From contig CM069610.1 in NCBI GenBank assembly GCA_035771175.1, positions 23,960,501-24,024,500 on the forward strand: 64,000 nt of DNA, written 5' to 3'. Below are positions 1-10,681 of this stretch, in pieces (position 1 is the first letter of the stretch; each line of letters starts with the position of its first letter). A program made the translations under genes and the position numbers. The notes under the pieces were generated by a model. That model saw only the letters and a program-made list of their open reading frames with translations, was not told the DNA's origin and made no database searches. The stretch is from Paratinospora sagittata. Its lineage: Eukaryota; Streptophyta; Magnoliopsida; Ranunculales; Menispermaceae.

Positions 1-244
1 AATGGGAATCATCTAGGTGTTAGTAGAGAATATTTCAATTAAGACAACCTGGAGAAATTGTATAACGAATAGACAAATCGAGCAAGCAGAAGTGCCCACA
101 TTTTTCTCGTTAGAAATATCAGATTTTTTTCACAGACGTGGATAGCGTGCTATTGGGTTGTGTATCATGTTCTCAATTTACAGATAGCTGGCTATAGCAG
201 ATCGATATACACAAACCCGAGAGCTCGAGTTTTACGGACTTTCC

Positions 245-278
245 GATAGCGCGTTATCGAGGCCTATATCGCGCTATT
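245..278. repeat. Inverted repeat gatagcgcg / cgcgctatt (copy 1)
   Basis: The arms at 245-253 and 270-278 pair over 8 Watson-Crick pairs plus one G-T pair, around a 16-nt loop. It lies within the quasi-palindrome cluster. Copies with 'gcgtg' instead of 'gcgcg' in the left arm lose one pair. Confidence 0.7.
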
Positions 279-391
279 GCCCATTTTACTAAAAATGGAA
301 AGGTCACGGCAACAGCTTTATAGCGAAGTATCAAAGGGGATAGCGCGATATAGACAATTTTTAAGAATAACAAATGTTTTGTTATAGAACC

Positions 392-418
392 CTATCAGCG
401 TGCTGTCAACACTGATAG
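392..418. repeat. Inverted repeat ctatcag / ctgatag (copy 1)
   Basis: Perfect 7-bp arms at 392-398 and 412-418 flank a 13-nt loop. Copies with 'acacggatag' instead of 'acactgatag' carry one mismatch, so the stem varies between subfamilies. Confidence 0.7.
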
Positions 419-429
419 TGCGCTAGTGT

Positions 430-569
430 TTTCAGGAAAATCTTGGCAAATTGCTGGATATCCTTAGTTTTGTAAAATTAATATTTTGACACTCAACAAC
501 CATTCCATTAACTCAAAACATATTGTATAAGATTAAAAACTTTTAAATAATTCAAAACTCATTGAAATT
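430..569. other. AT-rich spacer (copy 1)
   Basis: This stretch is strongly AT-rich, with runs such as 'taaaattaatattttg' and 'gattaaaaacttttaaat', and has no open frame of note. It contains the ATCC/TTT/TAT subfamily site. I see no other feature in it. Confidence 0.6.
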
Positions 570-749
570 ATGATTAAAACCTTTCGGAAAACATTTTTTC
601 AAAATGAAATACTATATCGAAGTGATTTTGAAGACTTTGCAGATTTCAGAGTTTTAGTGCTGAGATTGATCGAGAGGTTACCCTACACACCAAAGATCAA
701 ACTAATGCCTTACTTAGGCATGAGATATGTCTTCGTTCTTTTAGCTTGA
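570..749 (+). other. Short plus-strand open frame 1 (copy 1), possible coding relic
   Basis: ATG at 570 to TGA at 747 gives 59 codons, starting MIKTFRKTFF and including LRLIERLPYTPKIK. I recognise no domain. The same frame is present in most copies. In the alternative frame after offset about 704 the sequence stays open for about 30 more codons, and a one-base insertion in copy 54 joins the two frames. No promoter, splice sites or codon evidence supports expression, so this is a possible relic at most. Confidence 0.3.
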
Positions 750-755
750 TCTTTG
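691..755. repeat. Long imperfect inverted repeat enclosing a hairpin (copy 1)
   Basis: Arm 691-705 (caaagatcaaactaa) pairs with 741-755 (ttagcttgatctttg): ten continuous pairs, one A/C mismatch, then three or four more. Inside the loop, atgcct (705-710) and aggcat (716-721) form a perfect 6-bp hairpin around 'tactt'. It could extrude as a cruciform or fold in RNA. Minus-4 copies change 'gatc' to 'gacc', weakening the outer stem. Copy 54 loses the inner pairs, copy 29 loses one base of the hairpin loop, and copy 52 lacks the whole right arm. Confidence 0.8.
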
Positions 756-843
756 TAGACTTCGAAAGCTATTGTTTGATGTGTTTTTGATGCAAGACAA
801 TTGATGTGTTCTTTTTTGTTGTGTTATCATACCGAGACCACTT

Positions 844-870
844 CATATATACTTACAACTTAAAACAATG
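844..870 (+). promoter_or_regulatory. TATA-like stretch upstream of an aaaacaATGG context (copy 1)
   Basis: TATATA at 846-851 lies 16 bp before an ATG at 868 in the context 'aaaacaatgg', which resembles a good plant start context. The spacing is too short for an ordinary TATA-to-ATG leader and the downstream frame is only 37 codons, so this is probably coincidental. It is noted because nearly all copies keep it; copy 23 changes the ATG to ACG. Confidence 0.2.
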
Positions 871-981
871 GATAGCCTCTGCAAATCTAAGCACAAAAGG
901 GATAAAATGAAGGACTTGCTGATCAACGACGTTATCATCAAGACAGATTGCAATTTTGATTCTATTCGAAGCTTGTTTTGA
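868..981 (+). other. Short plus-strand open frame 2 (copy 1), possible coding relic
   Basis: ATG at 868 to TGA at 979 gives 37 codons, beginning MDSLCKSKHKRDKMK. The TGA comes from a 4T run ('gttttgac'). In copies 40 and 44 a 3T run removes it and the frame continues. I recognise no protein family. The opposite strand also has a 63-67-codon frame in most copies, so an open frame alone says little here. Confidence 0.25.
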
Positions 982-1187
982 CAAATGCAAGAATCAATAC
1001 TTTCTTCTCTTGAAAAACTCTTTGGAAAGCTCAATCTAACTTGCAAAAATCGTGTGTGTTGTATTTTTGAAAATCAGAGAATGAGTGTTTTATAAAATTA
1101 GAAGTTGCGGGTTAAAGGGCAAGAGAGTACAAAATGATTTGAATTGAAAACATTGTTTAATCTAAAGTTGTTTTGGGCGTGCGAGAC

Positions 1188-2375
1188 AATGGGAATCATC
1201 TAGGTGTTAGTAGAGAATATTTCAATTAAGACAACCTGGAGAAATTGTATAACGAATAGACAAATCGAGCAAGCAGAAGTGCCCACATTTTTCTCGTTAG
1301 AAATATCAGATTTTTTTCACAGACGTGGATAGCGTGCTATTGGGTTGTGTATCATGTTCTCAATTGACAGATAGCTGGCTATAGCAGATCGATATACACA
1401 AACCCGAGAGCTCGAGTTTTACGGACTTTCCGATAGCGTGTTATCGAGGCCTATATCGCCCTATTGCCCATTTTACTAAAAATGGAAAGGTCACGGCAAC
1501 AGCTTTATAGCGAAGTATCAAAGGGGATAGCGCGGTATAGACAATTTTTCAGAATAACAAATGTTTTGTTATAGAACCCTATCAGCGTGCTGTCAACACT
1601 GATAGTGCGCTAGTCCCTTCAGGAAAATCTTGGCAAATTGCTGGATAGCCTTATATTTGTAAAATTAATATTTTGACACTCAAGAACCATTCCATTAACT
1701 CAAAACATATTGTATAAGATTAAAAACTTTTAAATAATTCAAAACTCATTGAAATTATGATTAAAACCTTTCGGAAATCATTTTTTCAAAATGAAATACT
1801 ATATCGAAGTGATTTTGAAAACTTTGCAGATTTCAGAGTTTTAGTGCTGAGATTGATCGAGAGGTTACCCTACACACCAAAGATCAAACTAATGCCTTAC
1901 TTAGGCATGAGATATGTCTTCGTTCTTTTAGCTTGATCTTTGTAGACTTCGAAAGCTATTGTTTGATGTGTTTTTGATGCAAGACAATTGATGTGTTCTT
2001 TTTTTGTTGTGTTATCTTACCGAGACCACTTCATATATACTTACAACTTAAAACAATGGATAGCCTTCGCAAATCTAAGCACAAAAGGGATAAAATGAAG
2101 GACTTGCTGATCAACGACGTTATCATCAAGACAGATTGCAATTTTGATTCTATTCGAAGCTTGTTTTGACAAATGCAAGAATCAATACTTTCTTCTCTTG
2201 AAAAACTCTTTGGAAAGCTCAATCTAACTTGCAAAAATCGTGTGTGTTGTATTTTTGAAAATCAGAGAATGAGTGTTTTATAAAATTAGAAGTTGCGGGT
2301 TAAAGGGCAAGAGAGTACAAAATGATTTGAATTGAAAACATTGTTTAATCTAAAGTTGTTTTGGGCGTGCGAGAC
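1188..2375 (+). repeat. Satellite copy 2
   Basis: Length 1188 bp. Tags: C start, CTG loop, TAT middle, full indel site, A end, gaattg tail, 7T run. It pairs a CTG/C left part with a TAT middle otherwise typical of copies 24-32. It shares the rare 'agtcccttcagg' with copy 23 and 'gccttcgcaaatc' with copy 12. 'atcgccctattg' is private. Confidence 0.97.
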
Positions 2376-3563
2376 AATGGGAATCATCTAGGTGTTAGTA
2401 GAGAATATTTCAATTAAGACAACCTGGAGAAATTGTATAAGGAATAGAAAAATCGAGCAAGCAGAAGTGCCCACATTTTTCTCGTTAGAAATATCAGATT
2501 TTTTTCACAGACGTGGATAGCGTGCTATTGGGTTGTGTATCATGTTCTCAATTTACAGATAGCAGGCGATAGCAGATTGATATACACAAACCCGAGAGCT
2601 CGAGTTTTACGGACTTTCCGATAGCGCGTTATCGAGGCCTATATCGCGCTATTGCCCATTTTACTAAAAATGTTCGGTCACGGCAACAACTTTATAGCGA
2701 AGTATCAAAGGGGATAGCGCGGTATAGACAATTTTTCAGAAAAACAAATGTTTTGTTATAGAACCCTATCAGCGTGCTGTCAACACTGATAGTGCGCTAG
2801 TGCCTTCAGGAAAATCTTGGCAAATTGCTGGATAGCCTTATTTTTGTAAAATTAATATTTTGACACTCAAGAACCATTCCATTAACTCAAAACATATTGT
2901 ATAAGATTAAAAACTTTTAAATAATTCAAAACTCATTGAAATTATGATTAAAACCTTTCGGAAAACATTTTTTCAAAATGAAATACTATATCGAAGTGAT
3001 TTTGAAAACTTTGCAGATTTCAGAGTTTTAGTGCTGAGATTGATCGAGAGGTTACCCTACACACCAAAGATCAAACTAATGCCTTACTTAGGCATGAGAT
3101 ATGTCTTCGTTCTTTTAGCTTGATCTTTGTAGACTTCGAAAGCTATTGTTTGATGTGTTTTTGATGCAAGACAATTGATGTGTTCTTTTTTTGTTGTGTT
3201 ATCTTACCGAGACCACTTCATATATACTTACAACTTAAAACAATGGATAGCCTCTGCAAATCTAAGCACAAAAGGGATAAAATGAAGGACTTGCTGATCA
3301 ACGACGTTACCATCAAGACAGATTGCAATTTTGATTCTATTCGAAGCTTGTTTTGACAAATGCAAGAATCAATACTTTCTTCTCTTGAAAAACTCTTTGG
3401 AAAGCTCAATCTAACTTGCAAAAAATCGTGTGTGTTGTATTTTTGAAAATCAGAGAATGAGTGTTTTATAAAATTAGAAGTTGCGGGTTAAAGGGCAAGA
3501 GAGTACAAAATGATTTGAATTGAAAACATTGTTTAATCTAAAGTTGTTTTGGGCGTGCGAGAC
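2376..3563 (+). repeat. Satellite copy 3
   Basis: Length 1188 bp. Tags: G start, CAG loop, TTT middle, full indel site, A end, gaattg tail. The rare block 'atgttcggtc' (2670-2679) replaces 'atggaaaggtc' and recurs only in copy 33. It has one extra A after the end tag (about 3421). Confidence 0.97.
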
Positions 3564-4749
3564 AATGGGAATCATCTAGGTGTTAGTAGAGAATATTTCA
3601 ATTAAGACAACCTGGAGAAATTGTATAAGGAATAGAAAAATCGAGCAAGCAGAAGTGCCCACATTTTTCTCGTTAGAAATATCAGATTTTTTTCACAGAC
3701 GTGGATAGCGTGCTATTGGGTTGTGTATCATGTTCTCAAGTTACAGATAGCAGGCGATAGCAGATGGATATACACAAACCCGAGAGCTCGAGTTTTACGG
3801 ACTTTCCGATAGCGCGTTATCGAGGCCTATATCGCGCTATTGCCCATTTTACTAAAAATGGAAAGGTCACGGCAACAACTTTATAGCGAAGTATCAAAGG
3901 GGATAGCGCGGTATAGACAATTTTTCAGAAAAACAAATGTTTTGTTATAGAACCCAATCAGCGTGCTGTCAACACTGATAGTGCGCTAGTGCCTTCAGGA
4001 AAATCTTGGCAAATTGCTGGATAGCCTTATTTTTGTAAAATTAATATTTTGACACTCAAGAACCATTCCATTAACTCAAAACATATTGTATAAGATTAAA
4101 AACTTTTAAATAATTCAAAACTCATTGAAATTATGATTAAAACCTTTCGGAAAACATTTTTTCAAAATGAAATACTATATCGAAGTGATTTTGAAAACTT
4201 TGCAGATTTCAGAGTTTTAGTGCTGAGATTGATCGAGAGGTTACCCTCACACCAAAGATCAAACTAATGCCTTACTTAGGCATGAGATATGTCTTCGTTC
4301 TTTTAGCTTGATCTTTGTAGACTTCGAAAGCTATTGTTTGATGTGTTTTTGATGCAAGACAATTGATGTGTTCTTTTTTGTTGTGTTATCTTACCGAGAC
4401 CACTTCATATATACTTACAACTTAAAACAATGGATAGCCTCTGCAAATCTAAGCACAAAAGGGATAAAATGAAGGACTTGCTGATCAACGACGTTATCAT
4501 CAAGACAGATTGCAATTTTGATTCTATTCGAAGCTTGTTTTGACAAATGCAAGAATCAATACTTTCTTCTCTTGAAAAACTCTTTGGAAAGCTCAATCTA
4601 ACTTGAAAAAATCGTGTGTGTTGTATTTTTGAAAATCAGAGAATGAGTGTTTTATAAAATTAGAAGTTGCGGGTTAAAGGGCAAGAGAGTACAAAATGAT
4701 TTGAATTGAAAACATTGTTTAATCTAAAGTTGTTTTCGGCGTGCGAGAC
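3564..4749 (+). repeat. Satellite copy 4
   Basis: Length 1186 bp. Tags: G start, CAG loop with the rare 'gcagatggatat', TTT middle, minus-1 indel site, gaattg tail. The end is intermediate: 'aagctc' as in A copies but 'ttgaaaaaatcg' as in B copies. The 'agatggat' variant is shared only with copy 34. Confidence 0.97.
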
Positions 4750-5932
4750 AATTGGAATCATCTAGGTGTTAGTAGAGAATATTTCAATTAAGACAACCTG
4801 GAGAAATTGTATAAGGAATAGAAAAATCGAGCAAGCAGAAGTGCCCACATTTTTCTCGTTAGAAATATCAGATTTTTTTCACAGACGTGGATAGCGTGCT
4901 ATTGGGTTGTGTATCATGTTCTCAATTGACAGATAGCAGGCGATAGCAGATTGATATACACAAACCCGAGAGCTCGAGTTTTACGGACTTTCCGATAGCG
5001 TGTTATCGAGGCCTATATCGCGCTATTGCCCATTTTACTAAAAATGGAAAGGCCACGGCAACAGCTTTATAGCGAAGTATCAAAGGGGATAGCGCGGTAT
5101 AGACAATTTTTCAGAAAAACAAATGTTTTGTTATAGAACCCTATCAACGTGCTGTCAACACGGATAGTGCGCTAGTGCCTTAAGGAAAATCTTGGCAAAT
5201 TGCTGGATAGCCTTATTTTTGTAAAATTAATATTTTGACACTCAAGAACCATTCCATTAACTCAAAACATATTGTATAAGATTAAAAACTTTTAAATAAT
5301 TCAAAACTCATTGAAATTATGATTAAAACCTTTCGGAAAACATTTTTTCAAAATGAAATACTATATCGAAGTGATTTTGAAGACTTTGCAGATTTCAGAG
5401 TTTTAGTGCTGAGATTGATCGAGAGGTCTACACACCAAAGACCAAACTAATGCCTTACTTAGGCATGAGATATGTCCTCGTTCTTTTAGCTTGATCTTTG
5501 TAGACTTTGAAAGCTATTGTTTGATGTGTTCTTGATGCAAGACAATTGATGTGTTCTTTTTTGTTGTGTTATCTTACCGAGACCACTTCATATATACTTA
5601 CAACTTAAAACAATGGATAGCCTCTGCAAATCTAAGCACAAAAGGGATAAAATGAAGGACTTGCTGATCAACGACGTTATCATCAAGACAGATTGCAATT
5701 TTGATTCTATTCGAAGCTTGTTTTGACAAATGCAAGAATCAATACTTTCTTCTCTTGAAAAACTCTTTGGAAAGCTCAATCTAACTTGCAAAAATCGTGT
5801 GTGTTGTATTTTTGAAAATCAGAGAATGAGTGTTTTATAAAATTAGAAGTTGCGGGTTAAAGGGCAAGAGAGTACAAAATGATTTGAATTGAAAACATCG
5901 TTTAATCTAAAGTTGTTTTGGGCGTGCGAGAC
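4750..5932 (+). repeat. Satellite copy 5, minus-4 type
   Basis: Length 1183 bp. Tags: G start, CAG loop, TTT middle, minus-4 indel site, A end, gaattg tail with 'aacatcgttt'. The minus-4 allele travels with 'gaccaaac', 'gtcctcg', 'gactttgaaagc' and 'gttcttgatg', as in copies 16, 17, 20, 35 and 37. It begins with 'aattggaatc' instead of 'aatgggaatc'. Confidence 0.97.
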
Positions 5933-7120
5933 AATGGGAATCATCTAGGTGTTAGTAGAGAATATTTCAATTAAGACAACCTGGAGAAATTGTATAACGA
6001 ATAGACAAATCGAGCAAGCAGAAGTGCCCACATTTTTCTCGTTAGAAATATCAGATTTTTTTCACAGACGTGGATAGCGTGCTATTGGGTTGTGTATCAT
6101 GTTCTCAATTGACAGATAGCGGGCGATAGCAGATTGATATACACAAACCCGAGAGCTCGAGTTTTACGGACTTTCCGATAGCGTGTTATTGAGGCCTATA
6201 TCGCGCTATTGCCCATTTTACTAAAAATGGAAAGGTCACGGCAACAGCTTTATAGCGAAGTATCAAAGGGGATAGCGCGGTATAGACAATTTTTCAGAAA
6301 AACAAATGTTTTGTTATAGAACCCTATCAGCGTGCTGTCAACACGGATAGTGCGCTAGTGCCTTCAGGAAAATCTTGGCAAATTGCTGGATAGCCTTATT
6401 TTTGTAAAATTAATATTTTGACACTCAAGAACCATTCCATTAACTCAAAACATATTGTATAAGATTAAAAACTTTTAAATAATTCAAAACTCATTGAAAT
6501 TATGATTAAAACCTTTCGGAAAACATTTTTTCAAAATGAAATACTATATCGAAGTGATTTTGAAGACTTTGCAGATTTCAGAGTTTTAGTGCTGAGATTG
6601 ATCGAGAGGTTACCCTACACACCAAAGATCAAACTAATGCCTTACTTAGGCATGAGATATGTCTTCGTTCTTTTAGCTTGATCTTTGTAGACTTCGAAAG
6701 CTATTGTTTGATGTGTTTTTGATGCAAGACAATTGATGTGTTCTTTTTTTGTTGTGTTATCTTACCGAGACCACTTCATATATACTTACAACTTAAAACA
6801 ATGGATAGCCTCTGCAAATCTAAGCACAAAAGGGATAAAATGAAGGACTTGCTGATCAACGACGTTATCATCAAGACAGATTGCAATTTTGATTCTATTC
6901 GAAGCTTGTTTTGACAAATGCAAGAATCAATACTTTCTTCTCTTGAAAAACTCTTTGGAAAGCTCAATCTAACTTGCAAAAATCGTGTGTGTTGTATTTT
7001 TGAAAATCAGAGAATGAGTGTTTTATAAAATTAGAAGTTGCGGGTTAAAGGGCAAGAGAGTACAAAATGATTTGAATTGAAAACATTGTTTAATCTAAAG
7101 TTGTTTTGGGCGTGCGAGAC
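5933..7120 (+). repeat. Satellite copy 6
   Basis: Length 1188 bp. Tags: C start, CGG loop, TTT middle, full indel site, A end, gaattg tail, 7T run. It carries 'gtgttattgagg' and 'acacggatag'. It matches copy 9 at every diagnostic site, 3561 bp downstream. Confidence 0.97.
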
Positions 7121-8307
7121 AATGGGAATCATCTAGGTGTTAGTAGAGAATATTTCAATTAAGACAACCTGGAGAAATTGTATAACGAATAGACAAATCG
7201 AGCAAGCAGAAGTGCCCACATTTTTCTCGTTAGAAATATCAGATTTTTTTCACAGACGTGGATAGCGTGCTATTGGGTTGTGTATCATGTTCTCAATTTA
7301 CAGATAGCTGGCTATAGCAGATCGATATACACAAACCCGAGAGCTCGAGTTTTACGGACTTTCCGATAGCGTGTTATCGAGGCCTATATCGCGCTATTGC
7401 CCATTTTACTAAAAATGGAAAGGTCACGGCAACAGCTTTATAGCGAAGTATCAAAGGGGATAGCGCGGTATAGACAATTTTTCAGAATAACAAATGTTTT
7501 GTTATAGAACCCTATCAGCGTGCTGTCAACACTGATAGTGCGCTAGTGCCTTCAGGAAAATCTTGGCAAATTGCTGGATATCCTTAGTTTTGTAAAATTA
7601 ATATTTTGACACTCAACAACCATTCCATTAACTCAAAACATATTGTATAAGATTAAAAACTTTTAAATAATTCAAAACTCATTGAAATTATGATTAAAAC
7701 CTTTCGGAAAACATTTTTTCAAAATGAAATACTATATCGAAGTGATTTTGAAGACTTTGCAGATTTCAGAGTTTTAGTGCTGAGATTGATCGAGAGGTTA
7801 CCCTACACACCAAAGATCAAACTAATGCCTTACTTAGGCATGAGATATGTCTTCGTTCTTTTAGCTTGATCTTTGTAGACTTCGAAAGCTATTGTTTGAT
7901 GTGTTTTTGATGCAAGACAATTGATGTGTTCTTTTTTGTTGTGTTATCATACCGAGACCACTTCATATATACTTACAACTTAAAACAATGGATAGCCTCT
8001 GCAAATCTAAGCACAAAAGGGATAAAATGAAGGACTTGCTGATCAACGACGTTATCATCAAGACAGATTGCAATTTTGATTCTATTCGAAGCTTGTTTTG
8101 ACAAATGCAAGAATCAATACTTTCTTCTCTTGAAAAACTCTTTGGAAAGCTCAATCTAACTTGCAAAAATCGTGTGTGTTGTATTTTTGAAAATCAGAGA
8201 ATGAGTGTTTTATAAAATTAGAAGTTGCGGGTTAAAGGGCAAGAGAGTACAAAATGATTTGAATTGAAAACATTGTTTAATCTAAAGTTGTTTTGGGCGT
8301 GCGAGAC
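7121..8307 (+). repeat. Satellite copy 7
   Basis: Length 1187 bp. Tags: C start, CTG loop, ATCC middle, full indel site, A end, gaattg tail, 6T run with 'cataccg'. It is the same type as copies 1, 10 and 13. Confidence 0.97.
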
Positions 8308-9493
8308 AATGGGAATCATCTAGGTGTTAGTAGAGAATATTTCAATTAAGACAACCTGGAGAAATTGTATAAGGAATAGAAAAATCGAGCAAGCAGAAGT
8401 GCCCACATTTTTCTCGTTAGAAATATCAGATTTTTTTCACAGACGTGGATAGCGTGCTATTGGGTTGTGTATCATGTTCTCAATTGACAGATAGCAGGCG
8501 ATAGCAGATTGATATACACAAACCCGAGAGCTCGAGTTTTACGGACTTTCCGATAGCGCGTTATCGAGGCCTATATCGCGCTATTGCCCATTTTACTAAA
8601 AATGGAAAGGTCACGGCAACAACTTTATAGCGAAGTATCAAAGGGGATAGCGCGGTATAGACAATTTTTCAGAAAAACAAATGTTTTGTTATAGAACCCT
8701 ATCAGCGTGCTGTCAACGCTGATAGTGCGCTAGTGCCTTCAGGAAAATCTTGGCAAATTGCTGGATAGCCTTATTTTTGTAAAATTAATATTTTGACACT
8801 CAAGAACCATTCCATTAACTCAAAACATATTGTATAAGATTAAAAACTTTTAAATAATTCAAAACTCATTGAAATTATGATTAAAACCTTTCGGAAAACA
8901 TTTTTTCGAAATGAAATACTATATCGAAGTGATTTTGAAAACTTTGCAGATTTCAGAGTTTAAGTGCTGAGATTGATCGAGAGGTTACCCTCACACCAAA
9001 GATCAAACTAATGCCTTACTTAGGCATGAGATATGTCTTCGTTCTTTTAGCTTGATCTTTGTAGACTTTGAAAGCTATTGTTTGATGTGTTCTTGATGCA
9101 AGACAATTGATGTGTTCTTTTTTGTTGTGTTATCTTACCGAGACCACTTCATATATACTTACAACTTAAAACAATGGATAGCCTCTGCAAATCTAAGCAC
9201 AAAAGGGATAAAATGAAGGACTTGCTGATCAACGACGTTATCATCAAGACAGATTGCAATTTTGATTCTATTCGAAGCTTGTTTTGACAAATGCAAGAAT
9301 CAATACTTTCTTCTCTTGAAAAACTCTTTGGAAAGCTCAATCTAACTTGCAAAAATCGTGTGTGTTGTATTTTTGAAAATCAGAGAATGAGTGTTTTATA
9401 AAATTAGAAGTTGCGGGTTAAAGGGCAAGAGAGTACAAAATGATTTGAATTGAAAACATCGTTTAATCTAAAGTTGTTTTGGGCGTGCGAGAC
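8308..9493 (+). repeat. Satellite copy 8, chimeric
   Basis: Length 1186 bp. Tags: G start, CAG loop, TTT middle, minus-1 indel site, A end, gaattg tail. The left part matches copy 11 (both have 'caacgctgatag' and 'tttttcgaaatg'). The right part matches copy 5 ('gactttgaaagc', 'gttcttgatg', 'aacatcgttt'). The switch lies between about 9000 and 9067, marking an unequal-crossover junction. Confidence 0.96.
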
Positions 9494-10681
9494 AATGGGA
9501 ATCATCTAGGTGTTAGTAGAGAATATTTCAATTAAGACAACCTGGAGAAATTGTATAACGAATAGACAAATCGAGCAAGCAGAAGTGCCCACATTTTTCT
9601 CGTTAGAAATATCAGATTTTTTTCACAGACGTGGATAGCGTGCTATTGGGTTGTGTATCATGTTCTCAATTGACAGATAGCGGGCGATAGCAGATTGATA
9701 TACACAAACCCGAGAGCTCGAGTTTTACGGACTTTCCGATAGCGTGTTATTGAGGCCTATATCGCGCTATTGCCCATTTTACTAAAAATGGAAAGGTCAC
9801 GGCAACAGCTTTATAGCGAAGTATCAAAGGGGATAGCGCGGTATAGACAATTTTTCAGAAAAACAAATGTTTTGTTATAGAACCCTATCAGCGTGCTGTC
9901 AACACGGATAGTGCGCTAGTGCCTTCAGGAAAATCTTGGCAAATTGCTGGATAGCCTTATTTTTGTAAAATTAATATTTTGACACTCAAGAACCATTCCA
10001 TTAACTCAAAACATATTGTATAAGATTAAAAACTTTTAAATAATTCAAAACTCATTGAAATTATGATTAAAACCTTTCGGAAAACATTTTTTCAAAATGA
10101 AATACTATATCGAAGTGATTTTGAAGACTTTGCAGATTTCAGAGTTTTAGTGCTGAGATTGATCGAGAGGTTACCCTACACACCAAAGATCAAACTAATG
10201 CCTTACTTAGGCATGAGATATGTCTTCGTTCTTTTAGCTTGATCTTTGTAGACTTCGAAAGCTATTGTTTGATGTGTTTTTGATGCAAGACAATTGATGT
10301 GTTCTTTTTTTGTTGTGTTATCTTACCGAGACCACTTCATATATACTTACAACTTAAAACAATGGATAGCCTCTGCAAATCTAAGCACAAAAGGGATAAA
10401 ATGAAGGACTTGCTGATCAACGACGTTATCATCAAGACAGATTGCAATTTTGATTCTATTCGAAGCTTGTTTTGACAAATGCAAGAATCAATACTTTCTT
10501 CTCTTGAAAAACTCTTTGGAAAGCTCAATCTAACTTGCAAAAATCGTGTGTGTTGTATTTTTGAAAATCAGAGAATGAGTGTTTTATAAAATTAGAAGTT
10601 GCGGGTTAAAGGGCAAGAGAGTACAAAATGATTTGAATTGAAAACATTGTTTAATCTAAAGTTGTTTTGGGCGTGCGAGAC
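9494..10681 (+). repeat. Satellite copy 9
   Basis: Length 1188 bp. Tags: C start, CGG loop, TTT middle, full indel site, A end, gaattg tail. It duplicates copy 6, including 'gtgttattgagg' and 'acacggatag'. Confidence 0.97.

Larger units (their letters stand above)
141..426. repeat. Cluster of degenerate ATAGCG..GCTAT quasi-palindromes (copy 1)
   Basis: Within 286 bp there are about eight degenerate versions of a 12-16-bp quasi-palindrome: gatagcgtgctat (141-153), gatagctggctatagc (183-198), cgatagcgcgttatcg (244-259), tatatcgcgctattg (265-279), tatagcgaagtatc (319-332), gatagcgcgatatag (339-353), ctatcagcgtgctgtc (392-407) and gatagtgcgctag (414-426). The same cluster lies at the same offset in every copy. 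Subterminal motif clusters of hAT-type DNA transposons and multimerised protein-binding sites have a comparable look, but no terminal inverted repeat or transposase is seen, so the origin is open. Confidence 0.75.
1..1187 (+). repeat. Satellite copy 1 (reference for offsets)
   Basis: Length 1187 bp. Tags: C start, CTG loop, ATCC middle, full indel site, A end, gaattg tail. It has the 6T run followed by 'cataccg'. Private changes include 'tttaagaataac' near 361 and 'gtgttttcagg' near 426. It is closest to copy 7, six monomers (7120 bp) downstream. Confidence 0.97.

Noticed and set aside
570..600. CENP-B box in the monomer ('ctttcggaaaac')
   Set aside because: It matches only a few positions of the known box and lacks its core, so no CENP-B site is supported.
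801..815. 6T/7T length difference as a functional variant
   Set aside because: A homopolymer run can change by slippage or sequencing error. It is useful only as a linked marker.
843..1046. Minus-strand open frame of 63-67 codons present in most copies (ending near offset 843)
   Set aside because: Its conservation only reflects the near-identity of the monomers. It has no recognisable domain or signal, stops appear freely in copies 12 and 13, amino-acid changes are tolerated, and the start shifts between copies.
1..1187. rDNA intergenic spacer, 5S rDNA, tRNA or spliced-leader RNA gene unit
   Set aside because: I found no 5S or rRNA sequence, no tRNA-like A and B boxes in a cloverleaf context, and no known spliced-leader sequence in the monomer.
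1..1187. Monomer as a tandemly repeated complete transposon or Helitron
   Set aside because: I see no terminal inverted repeats, no transposase or Rep coding, and no target-site duplications. Only the palindrome cluster hints at a mobile-element origin.
1..1187. Monomer length as seven nucleosome repeats (about 170 bp each)
   Set aside because: No internal 170-bp periodicity is visible. The division is numerically possible but not supported by sequence.
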